64,000 nucleotides of DNA from an uncultured Nocardioides sp. (GCF_947488515.1 NZ_CANKZF010000001.1:1798001-1862000); one strand, 5' to 3'; positions 16,637-24,561 are shown, numbered from the stretch's first letter. A program made the numbers and translations. Notes: a model not told the origin generated them from the letters alone.

Positions 16637-17150
16637 CGATGATCCGGGTGCGGTAGACGCCGGTCAGGTCGTTGCGGTCGCCGCACGTGATGAGGACCAG
16701 GCGCGGGGCGCCGCGATCACTGAAGAGCCCGGCGACGGCCGAGCGCGTCATCCCGGAGACCCGACGCACGCGGGTGACCTCGAAGCGGTTGCGTCCCACG
16801 ACGACGTGGTTGCCGGGGCGCAGCCTGCCGAGGTCGTCGAACACCCCGTGCCCCTGGGACCACGTGTGCCCTGCCAGGACGGCGCTCCCCTGCTGGCCGG
16901 GCAGCACGCCCGAGCGCCAGCGGTAGACGTCGCGGACGCTCCGCCCGATCGCGAGGTGGCCGGCCCGCGTCACGCCGACCGGGATGATCCCGGCGTCCAC
17001 GCCGATCGCCGGGATCGAGAGTCGGCCGAGCGCCGCGGACCGATCCGTCCCGCCGGCGGCGGTCGTCACCGGACCGGCACCCGCGGGCGCACCCGCGAGC
17101 ACGGCCGCCACGACCAGCACGACGACCAGCAACCTGTGCATGCCCCACAT
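16608..17150 (-). CDS. Class F sortase
   Basis: The 180-residue protein has an N-terminal signal/anchor (MHRLLVVVLVVAAVLAGAPAGA) and the sortase catalytic triad: H95 in VLAGHTW, C156 in LVLITCG, and R167/R169 in YRTRIIV. The RLSIPAIGVDAGIIPVGV strand is typical of class F sortases of actinobacteria, which attach or polymerise cell-surface proteins outside the membrane. No LPxTG-type substrate with a membrane tail was seen in the window. The start is the ATG at 17150 with GAGGGG seven bases before; an ATG three codons later is also possible. It overlaps the convergent IclR gene by 29 bp. Confidence 0.88.
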   Translation of the reverse strand: MWGMHRLLVVVLVVAAVLAGAPAGAGPVTTAAGGTDRSAALGRLSIPAIGVDAGIIPVGVTRAGHLAIGRSVRDVYRWRSGVLPGQQGSAVLAGHTWSQGHGVFDDLGRLRPGNHVVVGRNRFEVTRVRRVSGMTRSAVAGLFSDRGAPRLVLITCGDRNDLTGVYRTRIIVNARLLPSR

Positions 17151-17338
17151 CGCTCGACCCCTCCGTCAGCCCCGCCGGACGAGCCCCCTCCTCCGGCGCT
17201 CGGAGGCTACGCCCGCGCGAGCGTCCGTGAGTCGATCTTCGAGCAATGTGGGAGGAGCCTTCGAGCAGCGGACCGAGCCGGGCAGCGTGACCCGCGGGGC
17301 GGCGTCCTCGTTGAGCGGGACGACGACAAGGAGCACCC

Positions 17339-19930
17339 GTGGAGCCGACACCCCGTCACGTGCAGCGCATCGCGATCTCCCTGCTGGCCGCGGGAGGGGT
17401 GGTGGTGGGCGGACTCGTCGCCGCCGCGCCGACCGGGACCGGGCGCGGCGACCTCCCGTCGACCTACGACGCGGAGGCACGCGAGCGGGCCGAGGTGCGC
17501 GCCGAGCGGCGGCCGCACACCCACCGCGACGGCACCACCGGCACCTCCTCCGACACCGTGGGGACAGCGGCGGTCGTCGGCGACGGCCACGTCCACGACG
17601 ACCCGTCGACCAAGAACGCCGTCAGCCGCAGCGGCGAGGCGGCCGCGGCACCGGACCGCACCACCCCACGACAGCGCGCGGCCAGCCTCGCCCGGGTCGC
17701 GGAGCAGCGCACGCAGCGCGAGCCGCGGCTCACCGGCGTACCCCTGCGGAGCACGCGTCGCGCGGTCCCGGAGAGCGTGTACGCCATGGCCGGAGGCTGC
17801 TACCGCCTCGCAGGGAGTCGGCTGACGTTCCAGGCGACCGGGCTCGGCTCGTACCTGCTCTACGCCCCCGACCGCACCTTCCTCGCCGCGTCGGGGACAG
17901 ACGGCGCGAGCCTCGCGACCGAGCCGTCACCGCTCGCGGACTGGACCGTGAAGAGGGCCGGCAGGGGCCTGTTCACCTTCACCCTCGCCGACGGCCGCTC
18001 GCTGCGGAGGGCGGACGGCGGCCTGGCCATTGGCACGGCCGAGCCCTTCGCGCTGCGTCGTACGACCGGGTGCGCCGCGTTCCCCGAGGTCGGCACCAAC
18101 GTGCGGGGCCGCCCGTTCGGGGGCGTCTCGCCCTTCCAGGAGGTCCGCGGCTGGGTCGACCCGCACGTCCACGGGCAGACCCACGAGTTCCTCGGCGGCC
18201 GCGTGATCTGCAGCCCGCCGTTCCACCGCTACGGCGCACCCGCCGCCCTCGTGGACTGCCCCGACCACCAGGTCGCCGACGGCCGCGGTGCGGCGCTCGA
18301 GGACGTGCTCGCCGACAAGACCCCGGGCACCGGCCACGACCCGGTCGGCTGGCCGACCTTCTCCTACTGGCCCAACCCGCACTCGCTCACGCACCAGCAG
18401 GTCTACTACCGGTGGCTCGAGCGCAGCTGGCGCGCCGGCCTGCGCATCCACACCAGCCTGCTGACCGAGAACCACGTCCTCTGCACGGTCTACCCGCTCA
18501 AGAAGAACTCGTGCGACGACCGCGACTCCGTGCGCCTCCAGGCCAAGGGGATGCGCGCGATGCAGGACTACATCGACGCGCAGTACGGCGGTCCGGGCCG
18601 CGGCTGGTACCGCATCGTCACCAACCCGTTCGAGGCGCGGAAGGTGATCAACCAGGGCAAGCTCGCCGTGGTGATGGGGATGGAGACGTCCGTGCCGCTG
18701 GGGTGCAACGTCCAGCTCGGTCGGCCCACCTGCACCGAGGAGCAGATGCTCGCGGAGCTCGCCGAGATGAAGCGGCTCGGCGTCAGCCAGATGGAGCTCA
18801 CCAACAAGTTCGACAACGCCTTCACCGGCGTGGCCGGCGACGCCGGAACCACCGGCACGCTGACCAACAGCGCCAACTTCCTCAGCACCGGGTCCTTCCT
18901 GCGGATGCAGCAGTGCCCCGCCGCCTATCCTCCCGGCACCGAGGACCGGCTCCAGTCACCGAACCTGGGTGACCTCGACGGCCTGGGCGGCGGCCGGCAG
19001 GCCACCCCCGACCAGGACGCGATCTTCGGCGCCATCTGGAAGCTGTTCGGCGACCTGGGCGTCCAGCCGGCGCCCGTCTACCCGGCCGGCCCGCACTGCA
19101 ACCAGCTCGGGCTCAGCCCGCTCGGCGAGCGGCTCATCTCGGCGATGATCGACCAGCGGATCCTCTTCGACCCCGACCACATGAGCGTCGCCGGACGCAA
19201 CGCCTCCCTCGACTACCTCGAGCAGCAGCAGGCCGCCGGCCGTCCGGTCGGCGTCGTGTCGTCCCACTCCTGGTCCACGCCCGACGCCTATCCGCGGATC
19301 TACCGCCTCGGTGGCTTCGTCGCGCCCTACGCCGGCGACTCGACCGGCTTCGTGGAGAAGTGGCGCCAGCACCTCGGCTGGACCGACCGCCGCTTCTACT
19401 TCGGCTTCGGCTTCGGCTCCGACATGAACGGCTTCGGCGCGCAGGGCGACCCGCGCGGGGCCGACGCGGCCGACCCGGTGACGTACCCCTTCACGGGGCT
19501 CGGTGGCGTCCGGGTCGACCGGCAGCGCAGCGGCGAGCGGGTGTACGACGTCAACACCGACGGCGTCGCGCACTACGGCCTGTACGCCGACTGGGTCGAG
19601 GACGCCGAGCACGTGGCGGGTGCCGACGGGCCTGCGCTCGGGGCCGACCTGGCCCGCGGCGCCGAGGCCTACCTCCAGACCTGGGAGCGCGCGTGGGGCC
19701 TGGCCCCCGACTCGTGCCGCAACCTCGGCCTGCGAACGTCCGTGAAGCGGTTCACCCGCGCCGCGGACACCGGGATCGGTGTCCGTGCCCTCATGCGACG
19801 GGTCGGTCAGCCGTGGCAGCGACTCGGCCGCGAGCTCACCTACTGCGCGAAGGAGCCGGGCAGGAAGCGGGTGCTGATGACCGTCGAGCTGTCCCGCGCC
19901 GGCAGGGTGACGGGCGTGGGCCGCGCTTGA
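17339..19930 (+). CDS. Large secreted metal hydrolase resembling M19 membrane dipeptidases
   Basis: The 863-residue protein starts with GTG 17339 after AAGGAG and has a signal peptide (RIAISLLAAGGVVVGGLVAAA). Residues ~40-260 are a charged linker plus a beta-rich domain. From about 270 a TIM-barrel hydrolase follows: the HxH metal site in DPHVHGQTHEF, a Glu in VVMGMETSVP, QMELTNKFDNAF, LGLSPLGERLISAMIDQ with LFDPDHMSV, VVSSHSWSTP, and GFGSDMNGFG. These parallel, in order, the renal dipeptidase (M19) motifs HxD, GxEG, LTLTHN, DLSH, FSHS and GSDFDG. Size is about twice a normal M19 enzyme because of the N-terminal region. The substrate is unknown. It is divergent from the sortase gene. Confidence 0.65.
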   Translation: MEPTPRHVQRIAISLLAAGGVVVGGLVAAAPTGTGRGDLPSTYDAEARERAEVRAERRPHTHRDGTTGTSSDTVGTAAVVGDGHVHDDPSTKNAVSRSGEAAAAPDRTTPRQRAASLARVAEQRTQREPRLTGVPLRSTRRAVPESVYAMAGGCYRLAGSRLTFQATGLGSYLLYAPDRTFLAASGTDGASLATEPSPLADWTVKRAGRGLFTFTLADGRSLRRADGGLAIGTAEPFALRRTTGCAAFPEVGTNVRGRPFGGVSPFQEVRGWVDPHVHGQTHEFLGGRVICSPPFHRYGAPAALVDCPDHQVADGRGAALEDVLADKTPGTGHDPVGWPTFSYWPNPHSLTHQQVYYRWLERSWRAGLRIHTSLLTENHVLCTVYPLKKNSCDDRDSVRLQAKGMRAMQDYIDAQYGGPGRGWYRIVTNPFEARKVINQGKLAVVMGMETSVPLGCNVQLGRPTCTEEQMLAELAEMKRLGVSQMELTNKFDNAFTGVAGDAGTTGTLTNSANFLSTGSFLRMQQCPAAYPPGTEDRLQSPNLGDLDGLGGGRQATPDQDAIFGAIWKLFGDLGVQPAPVYPAGPHCNQLGLSPLGERLISAMIDQRILFDPDHMSVAGRNASLDYLEQQQAAGRPVGVVSSHSWSTPDAYPRIYRLGGFVAPYAGDSTGFVEKWRQHLGWTDRRFYFGFGFGSDMNGFGAQGDPRGADAADPVTYPFTGLGGVRVDRQRSGERVYDVNTDGVAHYGLYADWVEDAEHVAGADGPALGADLARGAEAYLQTWERAWGLAPDSCRNLGLRTSVKRFTRAADTGIGVRALMRRVGQPWQRLGRELTYCAKEPGRKRVLMTVELSRAGRVTGVGRA

Positions 19931-19934
19931 GACG

Positions 19935-20906
19935 TCAACGGCGCGCGACGCGGCGCGCGAGGTCGCGCAGGTCGTCGGCGCGCAGGCCGGGCCAGCCGTG
20001 GACGTCGGCCAGCCACTGCTCCGGCACGGACGCGGCACCGTGCGCGCCTCCGAGGAGGGCTCCGGCGATCGCCGCCACCGTGTCGGTGTCGTTGCCGGCG
20101 TGGACCGCGGCGACCAGGGAGCCGACCGTCGGCGAGTCGTCGGCCCACGGGTGCCGGATCGCCGACCAGGCGGCCTGGAGTGCGGTGACGACGAAGCCGT
20201 TGGGCGCGAAGTCGGCGGGAGAACCGGTGTCGGCCGCGGCGATCCAGCCGGACCAGGAGTCCCGCCGCTCGGCCGGGAGCTCGCGGACCAGGTCACCCAG
20301 GTCGGGCACCGCGCCGTCGAGGACGGCGAGCCGGATCGCGTGGCACCACAGGACGCAGGCGTCGCCCGTGAGCGGGTCGGCATGGGTGAGGCCCGAGATG
20401 GCCCGGGCCCGGTCGGCGAGTGCGACGGGGTCGTCGAGGAAGGCGAGCGCCACCGGGGCGGTGCGCATCAACGAGCCGTTCCCGGCGCTGTGGCCCGTCT
20501 GGGCGTGCAGGGCGTACGACGCCAGCCGGGCGTCCTGCGCCGGCCGGGTGGGCGACCCGGCGACGACCGCGCCGAGCACCGACCGGGTCTGGTTGCCGAC
20601 GTCGGACGCGCCACCGCGCAGCCAGGCGAGCCAGCCCTCGACGACCAGGTCGAGCGCGGCGTCGTCGCGCAGGCCGTGCTCGGCCGCGACCTGCGCGATG
20701 ACGACGGCCATCTGGGTGTCGTCGCTCCACTCGCCCGGCGCGTAGGGCCCGAGGCCGCCGCCGATCATCTGCGGCACCTCACCGCGATCCAGTGGCGCCG
20801 AGCCGAACTCGTACGGCACCCCGAGGGCGTCACCGCACGCAGCGCCGAGGAGCACGCCCTCGATCCGGTCGGCCCGGGCGGCGTCGCCGTCGTCCGGCAG
20901 CGTCAC
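19935..20906 (-). CDS. ADP-ribosylglycohydrolase (DraG/ARH family)
   Basis: The 323-residue protein contains the full ADP-ribosylglycohydrolase signature: RIEGVLLGAACGDALGVPYE at the start, the first metal cluster GEWSDDTQM (S61-D62-D63-T64), SAGNGSLMRTAPVAL, and the second cluster GNDTDTVAAIAGALLGG (N272-D273-T274-D275-T276). Such enzymes bind two Mg ions and remove ADP-ribose from protein side chains. The GTG start overlaps the stop of the ADP-ribosyltransferase-like gene upstream (GTGA), so the two are coupled. It is the last gene of the toxin operon. Known T6SS precedent (Tri1 against the ART Tre1) makes an immunity role likely, by reversing or blocking ADP-ribosylation. Confidence 0.88.
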   Translation of the reverse strand: MTLPDDGDAARADRIEGVLLGAACGDALGVPYEFGSAPLDRGEVPQMIGGGLGPYAPGEWSDDTQMAVVIAQVAAEHGLRDDAALDLVVEGWLAWLRGGASDVGNQTRSVLGAVVAGSPTRPAQDARLASYALHAQTGHSAGNGSLMRTAPVALAFLDDPVALADRARAISGLTHADPLTGDACVLWCHAIRLAVLDGAVPDLGDLVRELPAERRDSWSGWIAAADTGSPADFAPNGFVVTALQAAWSAIRHPWADDSPTVGSLVAAVHAGNDTDTVAAIAGALLGGAHGAASVPEQWLADVHGWPGLRADDLRDLARRVARR

Positions 20907-21382
20907 GCGATGTCGCCGGCGAACTTGCCGGGGATGGGCTGGGGCACCGGCTCGCGCAGCTCGGCCTCCAGGATCGCGCGGCCGACCTCCTCCTGGAGCG
21001 CAGCGAAGTCGACGGGCGCCGGTTCGGCCCCGGGGACGAACTCCTCGACGATCGTCACGCCGAGGTCCTTGACCCTCACGCGCGTGACCAGCGTGAGGAT
21101 CGTGCCCGGCAGGAAGACGACCTCGCGCTCGTGACGGGCTGCCGAGAACTGCTCGATCCCCCGGCCCGCGCGGCTGAGGATCGCGTAGACGGCCTCCGTC
21201 GTGAAGTTCTCGGTCGCGACGCGCGGGTCGCGCGAGGTGGACAGCAGCGTCTCGGTGACGTGGGCCCGCCCCGCCCACCGCTCGTGGCTGCGCGCCTCGC
21301 AGCCGCGGAAGACGACGCCCTCGTGCGGCGGCAGCTGCTCGAGCGTCGCGAAGAAGGCTTCCAGGTCGGGTGTCTGCGTCAC
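20903..21382 (-). CDS. Stand-alone ADP-ribosyltransferase-like protein
   Basis: The 159-residue product shows the three ART (R-S-E class) elements in order: R26 in GVVFRG, the STS motif S48-T49-S50 in TLLSTSRDPRVATENF, and the E85-R86-E87 pair in HEREVVFLPGTIL. That spacing and the following LPGT turn fit VIP2/iota-like arginine-type ADP-ribosyltransferases. It has no signal peptide, WXG domain or other trafficking region, unlike the larger ART toxin two genes upstream. It starts at GTG 21382, overlapping the previous stop (GTGA), and its own stop overlaps the ADP-ribosylglycohydrolase start. It may be a second effector, an orphan toxin module or a regulator acting on self proteins. Confidence 0.7.
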   Translation of the reverse strand: MTQTPDLEAFFATLEQLPPHEGVVFRGCEARSHERWAGRAHVTETLLSTSRDPRVATENFTTEAVYAILSRAGRGIEQFSAARHEREVVFLPGTILTLVTRVRVKDLGVTIVEEFVPGAEPAPVDFAALQEEVGRAILEAELREPVPQPIPGKFAGDIA

Positions 21383-21831
21383 GGCTGACCCTCCATGTTG
21401 GTCTGCAGGCTCCACCGGGCGCTGGCGCCCGAGCCGTCACCGTGCCGTGCGACGACGGGCACGGTCAACGTCTCGACCCGCACCCGGCCCCGGTCACCGG
21501 GAGCCCACTGCTCGCCGTCGGCCCGGGTGCAGGCCCACGTGGTGCCCTCGAGGTCGACCAGCAGCTCGTCCTGCCCCCGTGCGGGTCGTACGCCGCCCAG
21601 CGTGCCCTCGACCTGCACACCGTCGCCGCGGTCGACGAGCACCCGCTCGCCGGCGCGGGTGTGGAACATGTAGGCGACGAGGTTCCAGTGGGGGTGGTCG
21701 TCCTGCTTGGCGCGGTTGAACTCCGGCAGCGGGTCGTCCTTGTGCGCCTCCTTGGCAGCGGCCCAGTCGCGGGCGGCCCAGTCGGCGATCTCCTCCGGGG
21801 TCATGTCGCCCAGGTCGTCGCGACCGCTCAC
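21379..21831 (-). CDS. Unknown 150-aa protein in ART toxin operon (candidate immunity or adaptor)
   Basis: The protein begins MSGRDDLGDMTPEEIADWAARDWAAA (an acidic, Trp-containing helix) and continues with a mostly beta region, HWNLVAYMFHTRAGERVLVDRG, then QDELLVDLEGTTWACTRADG. It is soluble, acidic and lacks a signal or membrane segment. I do not recognise the family. It starts with GTG 21831, overlapping the toxin stop by GTGA, and ends overlapping the next gene by GTGA. A position directly after a polymorphic toxin is the usual place for an immunity gene, so that is the leading guess. A secretion chaperone is the alternative. Confidence 0.7.
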   Translation of the reverse strand: MSGRDDLGDMTPEEIADWAARDWAAAKEAHKDDPLPEFNRAKQDDHPHWNLVAYMFHTRAGERVLVDRGDGVQVEGTLGGVRPARGQDELLVDLEGTTWACTRADGEQWAPGDRGRVRVETLTVPVVARHGDGSGASARWSLQTNMEGQP

Positions 21832-23459
21832 GGGATCTCCCTCACCACCAGCTGCCGGACCCCGTCGGGCCCGATCGTGTTGCTGAGCACCTCGAACTCG
21901 GTGCCTCCCTTGAACAGGATCTCAGCCTCGGACCTGGCCGCGGAGAACGGGCCCACGTTGCTGCCCGAGTGACCGTCGATCGTGATCCGGGTGGGGTTGT
22001 CCTTGCCGGGGTTCATGAACCCCTCGGCGACGTTGGGGTTGGTCGAGCTGCTGGTGAAGGCGCGGTCGGAGTAGTTGCCGCCGTTGTTGATGTGGTCGAC
22101 CACGGAGTCGGGCAGGTTGGTGGCCCGGTAGGTGGTGCCGTCGTACTTCGGCAGCTGGTCGAGGCCCTTGTTGGTCGCGTCGATCCGCTCCTGCACGCTC
22201 AGCTCGTTGGGGCCGATCTCCCGCATGTTGCCGTTCATCACGTCGTAGCCGTCGTTGGTCGTGTAGTCCCAGATGCCACGGACGCCGTCGCGGTCGAGCT
22301 CCGGGTGCTGCTGCGTCACCTCGTCCAGCCACGGCTCGAGGGCCGGGTCGTCGAGGGTGCGACCGACGCCCTGCGGCGACGGCGTGACGTCGTCGTACCT
22401 GCTCAGGTCGGAGAGGTTGTCCAACCGGTTGAGGTCGGACAGGTTGTCGAGCTTGTTCAGGTCCGACAGGTTGTCGAGCTTGTTCAGGTCGGCCAGGTTG
22501 TCGAGCTTCGACAGGTCGGACAGCCCGTCCAGCAGGTCCATCCCGCCCTTCGCGCCCCGGGTGGCCAGCGCGCCGGTGCCGGCGGTGGCGACGGCGGCGA
22601 CGGCGTCGGGGACGAGGTGGCCGATCGCGCGGGCCGGGTCGTCGGCCCACGTGTCCCAGTCGAGCAGCGACTTGCCGAGCTCCTTGCCGAAGCCGACCGG
22701 GTCGGTGGTCAGGCCCGTGTAGATGCCCTGGGCCATCGTCCACGCGTTCTCGGCCGAGAGCTCGTACTTCTTCATCAGCTCCTCGGGCGTGAGGTCACCC
22801 GTCGCGAGCTTGTAGGAGTCGATGACCATGTTGACGGGGCTGAAGGGCACCATCGTCAGCAGGTCCCACACCGCCTCGCCGGCGCCCTCGAAGATCCCGC
22901 CGACGAACTTGAGGCCCGACTCCAGCCAGTTGGGCTCCTCCGGCGCATCGGCGCACCCGGCTCGCACCTCGCCGGCACACACCGCTGCGGCGTTGTCGAG
23001 GTCGGCCCTCGCGGCGTTCAACGCGCCCAGCGCCTCCTGCTGGATCGGGTCGCCCCAGTCGACGAACGGCTCGGCCTGGTCGGTGCCGCCACTGCTCCAG
23101 TAGGACCGCATCCGGCCCATGTAGGAGTCGTACTGCGTGCGCGCGCTCGCCGACTCCCGCTCCCCGCGCTCGAACTCGGCCTTGGCCTCTTCGGCCCGCC
23201 GCTGCGCGTCCTCGAGGGCGCCGGCGTAGGTCGTCAGGCCGGCGGAGGCCTTCTTGAAGCCGTTGCCCGCCTTGACCCAGCGGTCCGGCTCGAGGTCGTG
23301 CGCCTCGCGGAACTCGTCGGCGGCGCGGCCGGTCCACCCGGACACGTCGATCTTCCCCAGCGCGTCACCGGTGTCGTAGAAGAGCTGGCCCTTCTGCTCC
23401 ATCGTGAGGGCCTTGGCCCGGACGTTGCCGGGGTTGCCCTCGATCACGAAGTCCGGCAC
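21828..23459 (-). CDS. T7SS-type polymorphic toxin with C-terminal ADP-ribosyltransferase domain
   Basis: The 543-residue protein has an N-terminal ESX/WXG-like region (NPGNVRAKALTMEQKGQLFYD, then KIDVSGWTGRAADEFREAH with the W-x-G turn, and a long helix to about 150). A middle region follows (~180-300, with FVGGIFEGAGEAVWDLL). A 9-residue repeat LDNLSDLNK lies at ~316-351. The C-terminal ART domain spans ~400-543: R445 in TYRATNLP, the STS-like TSSST at 469-473, and E511-A-E513 in SEAEILFKGGTEFEVLS. All ART catalytic elements are present. It starts with GTG one base after the EspC-like gene's stop. Export by a type VII system is inferred; no EccC-type machinery is in the window. The target is unknown. 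Confidence 0.85.
   Translation of the reverse strand: MPDFVIEGNPGNVRAKALTMEQKGQLFYDTGDALGKIDVSGWTGRAADEFREAHDLEPDRWVKAGNGFKKASAGLTTYAGALEDAQRRAEEAKAEFERGERESASARTQYDSYMGRMRSYWSSGGTDQAEPFVDWGDPIQQEALGALNAARADLDNAAAVCAGEVRAGCADAPEEPNWLESGLKFVGGIFEGAGEAVWDLLTMVPFSPVNMVIDSYKLATGDLTPEELMKKYELSAENAWTMAQGIYTGLTTDPVGFGKELGKSLLDWDTWADDPARAIGHLVPDAVAAVATAGTGALATRGAKGGMDLLDGLSDLSKLDNLADLNKLDNLSDLNKLDNLSDLNRLDNLSDLSRYDDVTPSPQGVGRTLDDPALEPWLDEVTQQHPELDRDGVRGIWDYTTNDGYDVMNGNMREIGPNELSVQERIDATNKGLDQLPKYDGTTYRATNLPDSVVDHINNGGNYSDRAFTSSSTNPNVAEGFMNPGKDNPTRITIDGHSGSNVGPFSAARSEAEILFKGGTEFEVLSNTIGPDGVRQLVVREIP
22405..22524 (-). repeat. 27-bp tandem repeats inside the ART toxin gene
   Basis: Four full copies (22405-22512) and a partial fifth of a 27-bp unit encode the 9-residue repeat LDNLSDLNK (variants LADLNK, LSDLNR, LSDLSR). 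The repeats join the export-related half to the ART domain. Leu/Asp spacing suggests a short solenoid or spacer. Confidence 0.9.
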
Positions 23460-23460
23460 G

Positions 23461-23784
23461 TCACATGACCTTGATCCCGGCGATGGTGCCCTTGAGCGCG
23501 GACAGGGCGTCGTACCCGGCCTTGTCGGTCTCGAAGTAGTTCATCGCGATCTTGCCCAGGCGCCCGGACATCTCCTCGACGTCCTGGCAGAGGTTGTTGA
23601 CGCCCTCCTCCCAACGGTTCTTGAACTCGTCGAGGGCGTCCCACACGACGTCGCTCCCGACGTCGCCCTTGCCGGGGACGAGGTCCTCGACGTCCTTGTC
23701 CTTGAACAGCTGGACGGTCTCGCTGAGTCCCTGGGCGGCCTGGCCCATGCTCTCGAGGTCGACCTCGTAGTCGTACGACGGCAT
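23461..23784 (-). CDS. EspC/WXG100-like T7SS protein
   Basis: The 107-residue all-helical protein (MPSYDYEVDLESMGQAAQGL, then VVWDALDEFKNRWEEGVNNLCQDVEEM and LGKIAMNYFETDKAGYDAL) has the two-helix layout of ESX secretion-associated EspC-like proteins. A helix ending in W-x-x-x-L/V-x-x-L is followed by a Tyr-x-x-x-Asp tail resembling the YxxxD/E export signal. It is the first gene of the minus-strand toxin operon and ends one base before the toxin start. It probably partners the toxin's N-terminal WXG-like region for export. Its start at ATG 23784 is divergent, by 123 bp, from the plus-strand WXG100-like pair. Confidence 0.75.
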   Translation of the reverse strand: MPSYDYEVDLESMGQAAQGLSETVQLFKDKDVEDLVPGKGDVGSDVVWDALDEFKNRWEEGVNNLCQDVEEMSGRLGKIAMNYFETDKAGYDALSALKGTIAGIKVM

Positions 23785-23907
23785 GGGGTCCCGATTCCCC
23801 CCTGGCCGGTCTCTCAAACCGGGAAGGACGTTCTTGCTCCGGGGTGTGTGAGCGGGCGGCCCACGGGGTAGGAAGGGGGAGATCGATCCCAGCGAGAGGG
23901 GGCGGCC

Positions 23908-24228
23908 GTGGCCGTCGGACTTGTCTACTCCGAGATGCAGGCGGCGGCGCAGGCCGTGGCCGACGCGGTGGAGCCGTTGCAGACGACCCTGCAGGAGCTC
24001 GGTGCCACCATCGAGACCGAGGCCGGCAAGGGGTTCAAGGGCCAGGCAGCAGCCGGCTTCGGTGAGGCGATCAACGAGTGGTTCGACGTCGCCGTCACCC
24101 TCGGCCCGATCCTCGACGGTTACGCCCAGAGCCTGATGTACGTCGCCCAGGAGCACGCCACCAACGACGTGACCCAGGCCGAGCGGGCGGGCAACCTCGC
24201 GGACCGCCTGGGCGGTGGTCCCCGGTGA
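23908..24228 (+). CDS. WXG100-like protein (first of pair)
   Basis: The 106-residue helical protein (LVYSEMQAAAQAVADAVEPLQTTLQELGATIETEAGKGFKGQAAAGFGEAINEWFDV) fits the ESX WXG100 two-helix hairpin, with FKGQAA at the turn in place of W-x-G. The C-terminus (ERAGNLADRLGGGPR) is flexible. It starts with GTG 23908 after GAGAGGGGG and overlaps the next gene by GTGA, so the two products are made together, as EsxB/EsxA-type heterodimers are. It is divergent from the ART toxin operon, which suggests a shared secretion function. Confidence 0.7.
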   Translation: MAVGLVYSEMQAAAQAVADAVEPLQTTLQELGATIETEAGKGFKGQAAAGFGEAINEWFDVAVTLGPILDGYAQSLMYVAQEHATNDVTQAERAGNLADRLGGGPR

Positions 24229-24524
24229 GCGACCGCGGTCTCGTCGTCCACCAGGGCTCCCTCTCCACGCTGGAGACCGCCCTGGCCGACGCCACCACCC
24301 AGATCACCACGCAGATCGCCGAGCTCCTCGAGCGGGTCGAGTCGCTCACGCCCGGCTGGGACGAGTCGAGCGAGTCGCACATGGCTCAGCTGGAGCACCA
24401 GCAGAAGCTCCGCGACGGCGTGAAGCGGCTCACCGACGCCCTCGACCAGATCAAGGCGAAGGTCGCGACCTACCGCGAGGACGCCCGTGAGATCGAGGTC
24501 GAGAACGTCGCGATCGTGAACTGA
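24225..24524 (+). CDS. WXG100-like protein (second of pair)
   Basis: The 99-residue protein starts at GTG 24225, overlapping the preceding stop by four bases. It reads as two helices (SLSTLETALADATTQITTQIAELLERVESL and LEHQQKLRDGVKRLTDALDQIKAKVATYREDAREIE) joined by TPGWDESSES, where the W of W-x-G is kept and the Gly is replaced by Glu. Length ~100 and the late Tyr-Arg-Glu-Asp stretch fit the ESX family. With its partner it probably forms the secreted or scaffold dimer of the local T7SS cassette. Confidence 0.72.
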   Translation: MSDRGLVVHQGSLSTLETALADATTQITTQIAELLERVESLTPGWDESSESHMAQLEHQQKLRDGVKRLTDALDQIKAKVATYREDAREIEVENVAIVN

Positions 24525-24547
24525 TCGCCCGCCTTCACGACGCCAAG

Positions 24548-24561
24548 TTACCTGCGGGTAG
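24548..24561. promoter_or_regulatory. Putative fatty-acid regulator operator upstream of etfD
   Basis: TTACCTGCGGGTAG, preceded by AG, has TACC/GGTA symmetry. It matches AGTTACTGGCGAGTAG upstream of fadE5 (45268-45281) in 13 of 16 positions. It lies 91 bp before the etfD ATG. TetR-type fatty-acid regulators of actinobacteria bind similar TTACT-AGTAA palindromes, so co-control is inferred. Confidence 0.5.
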
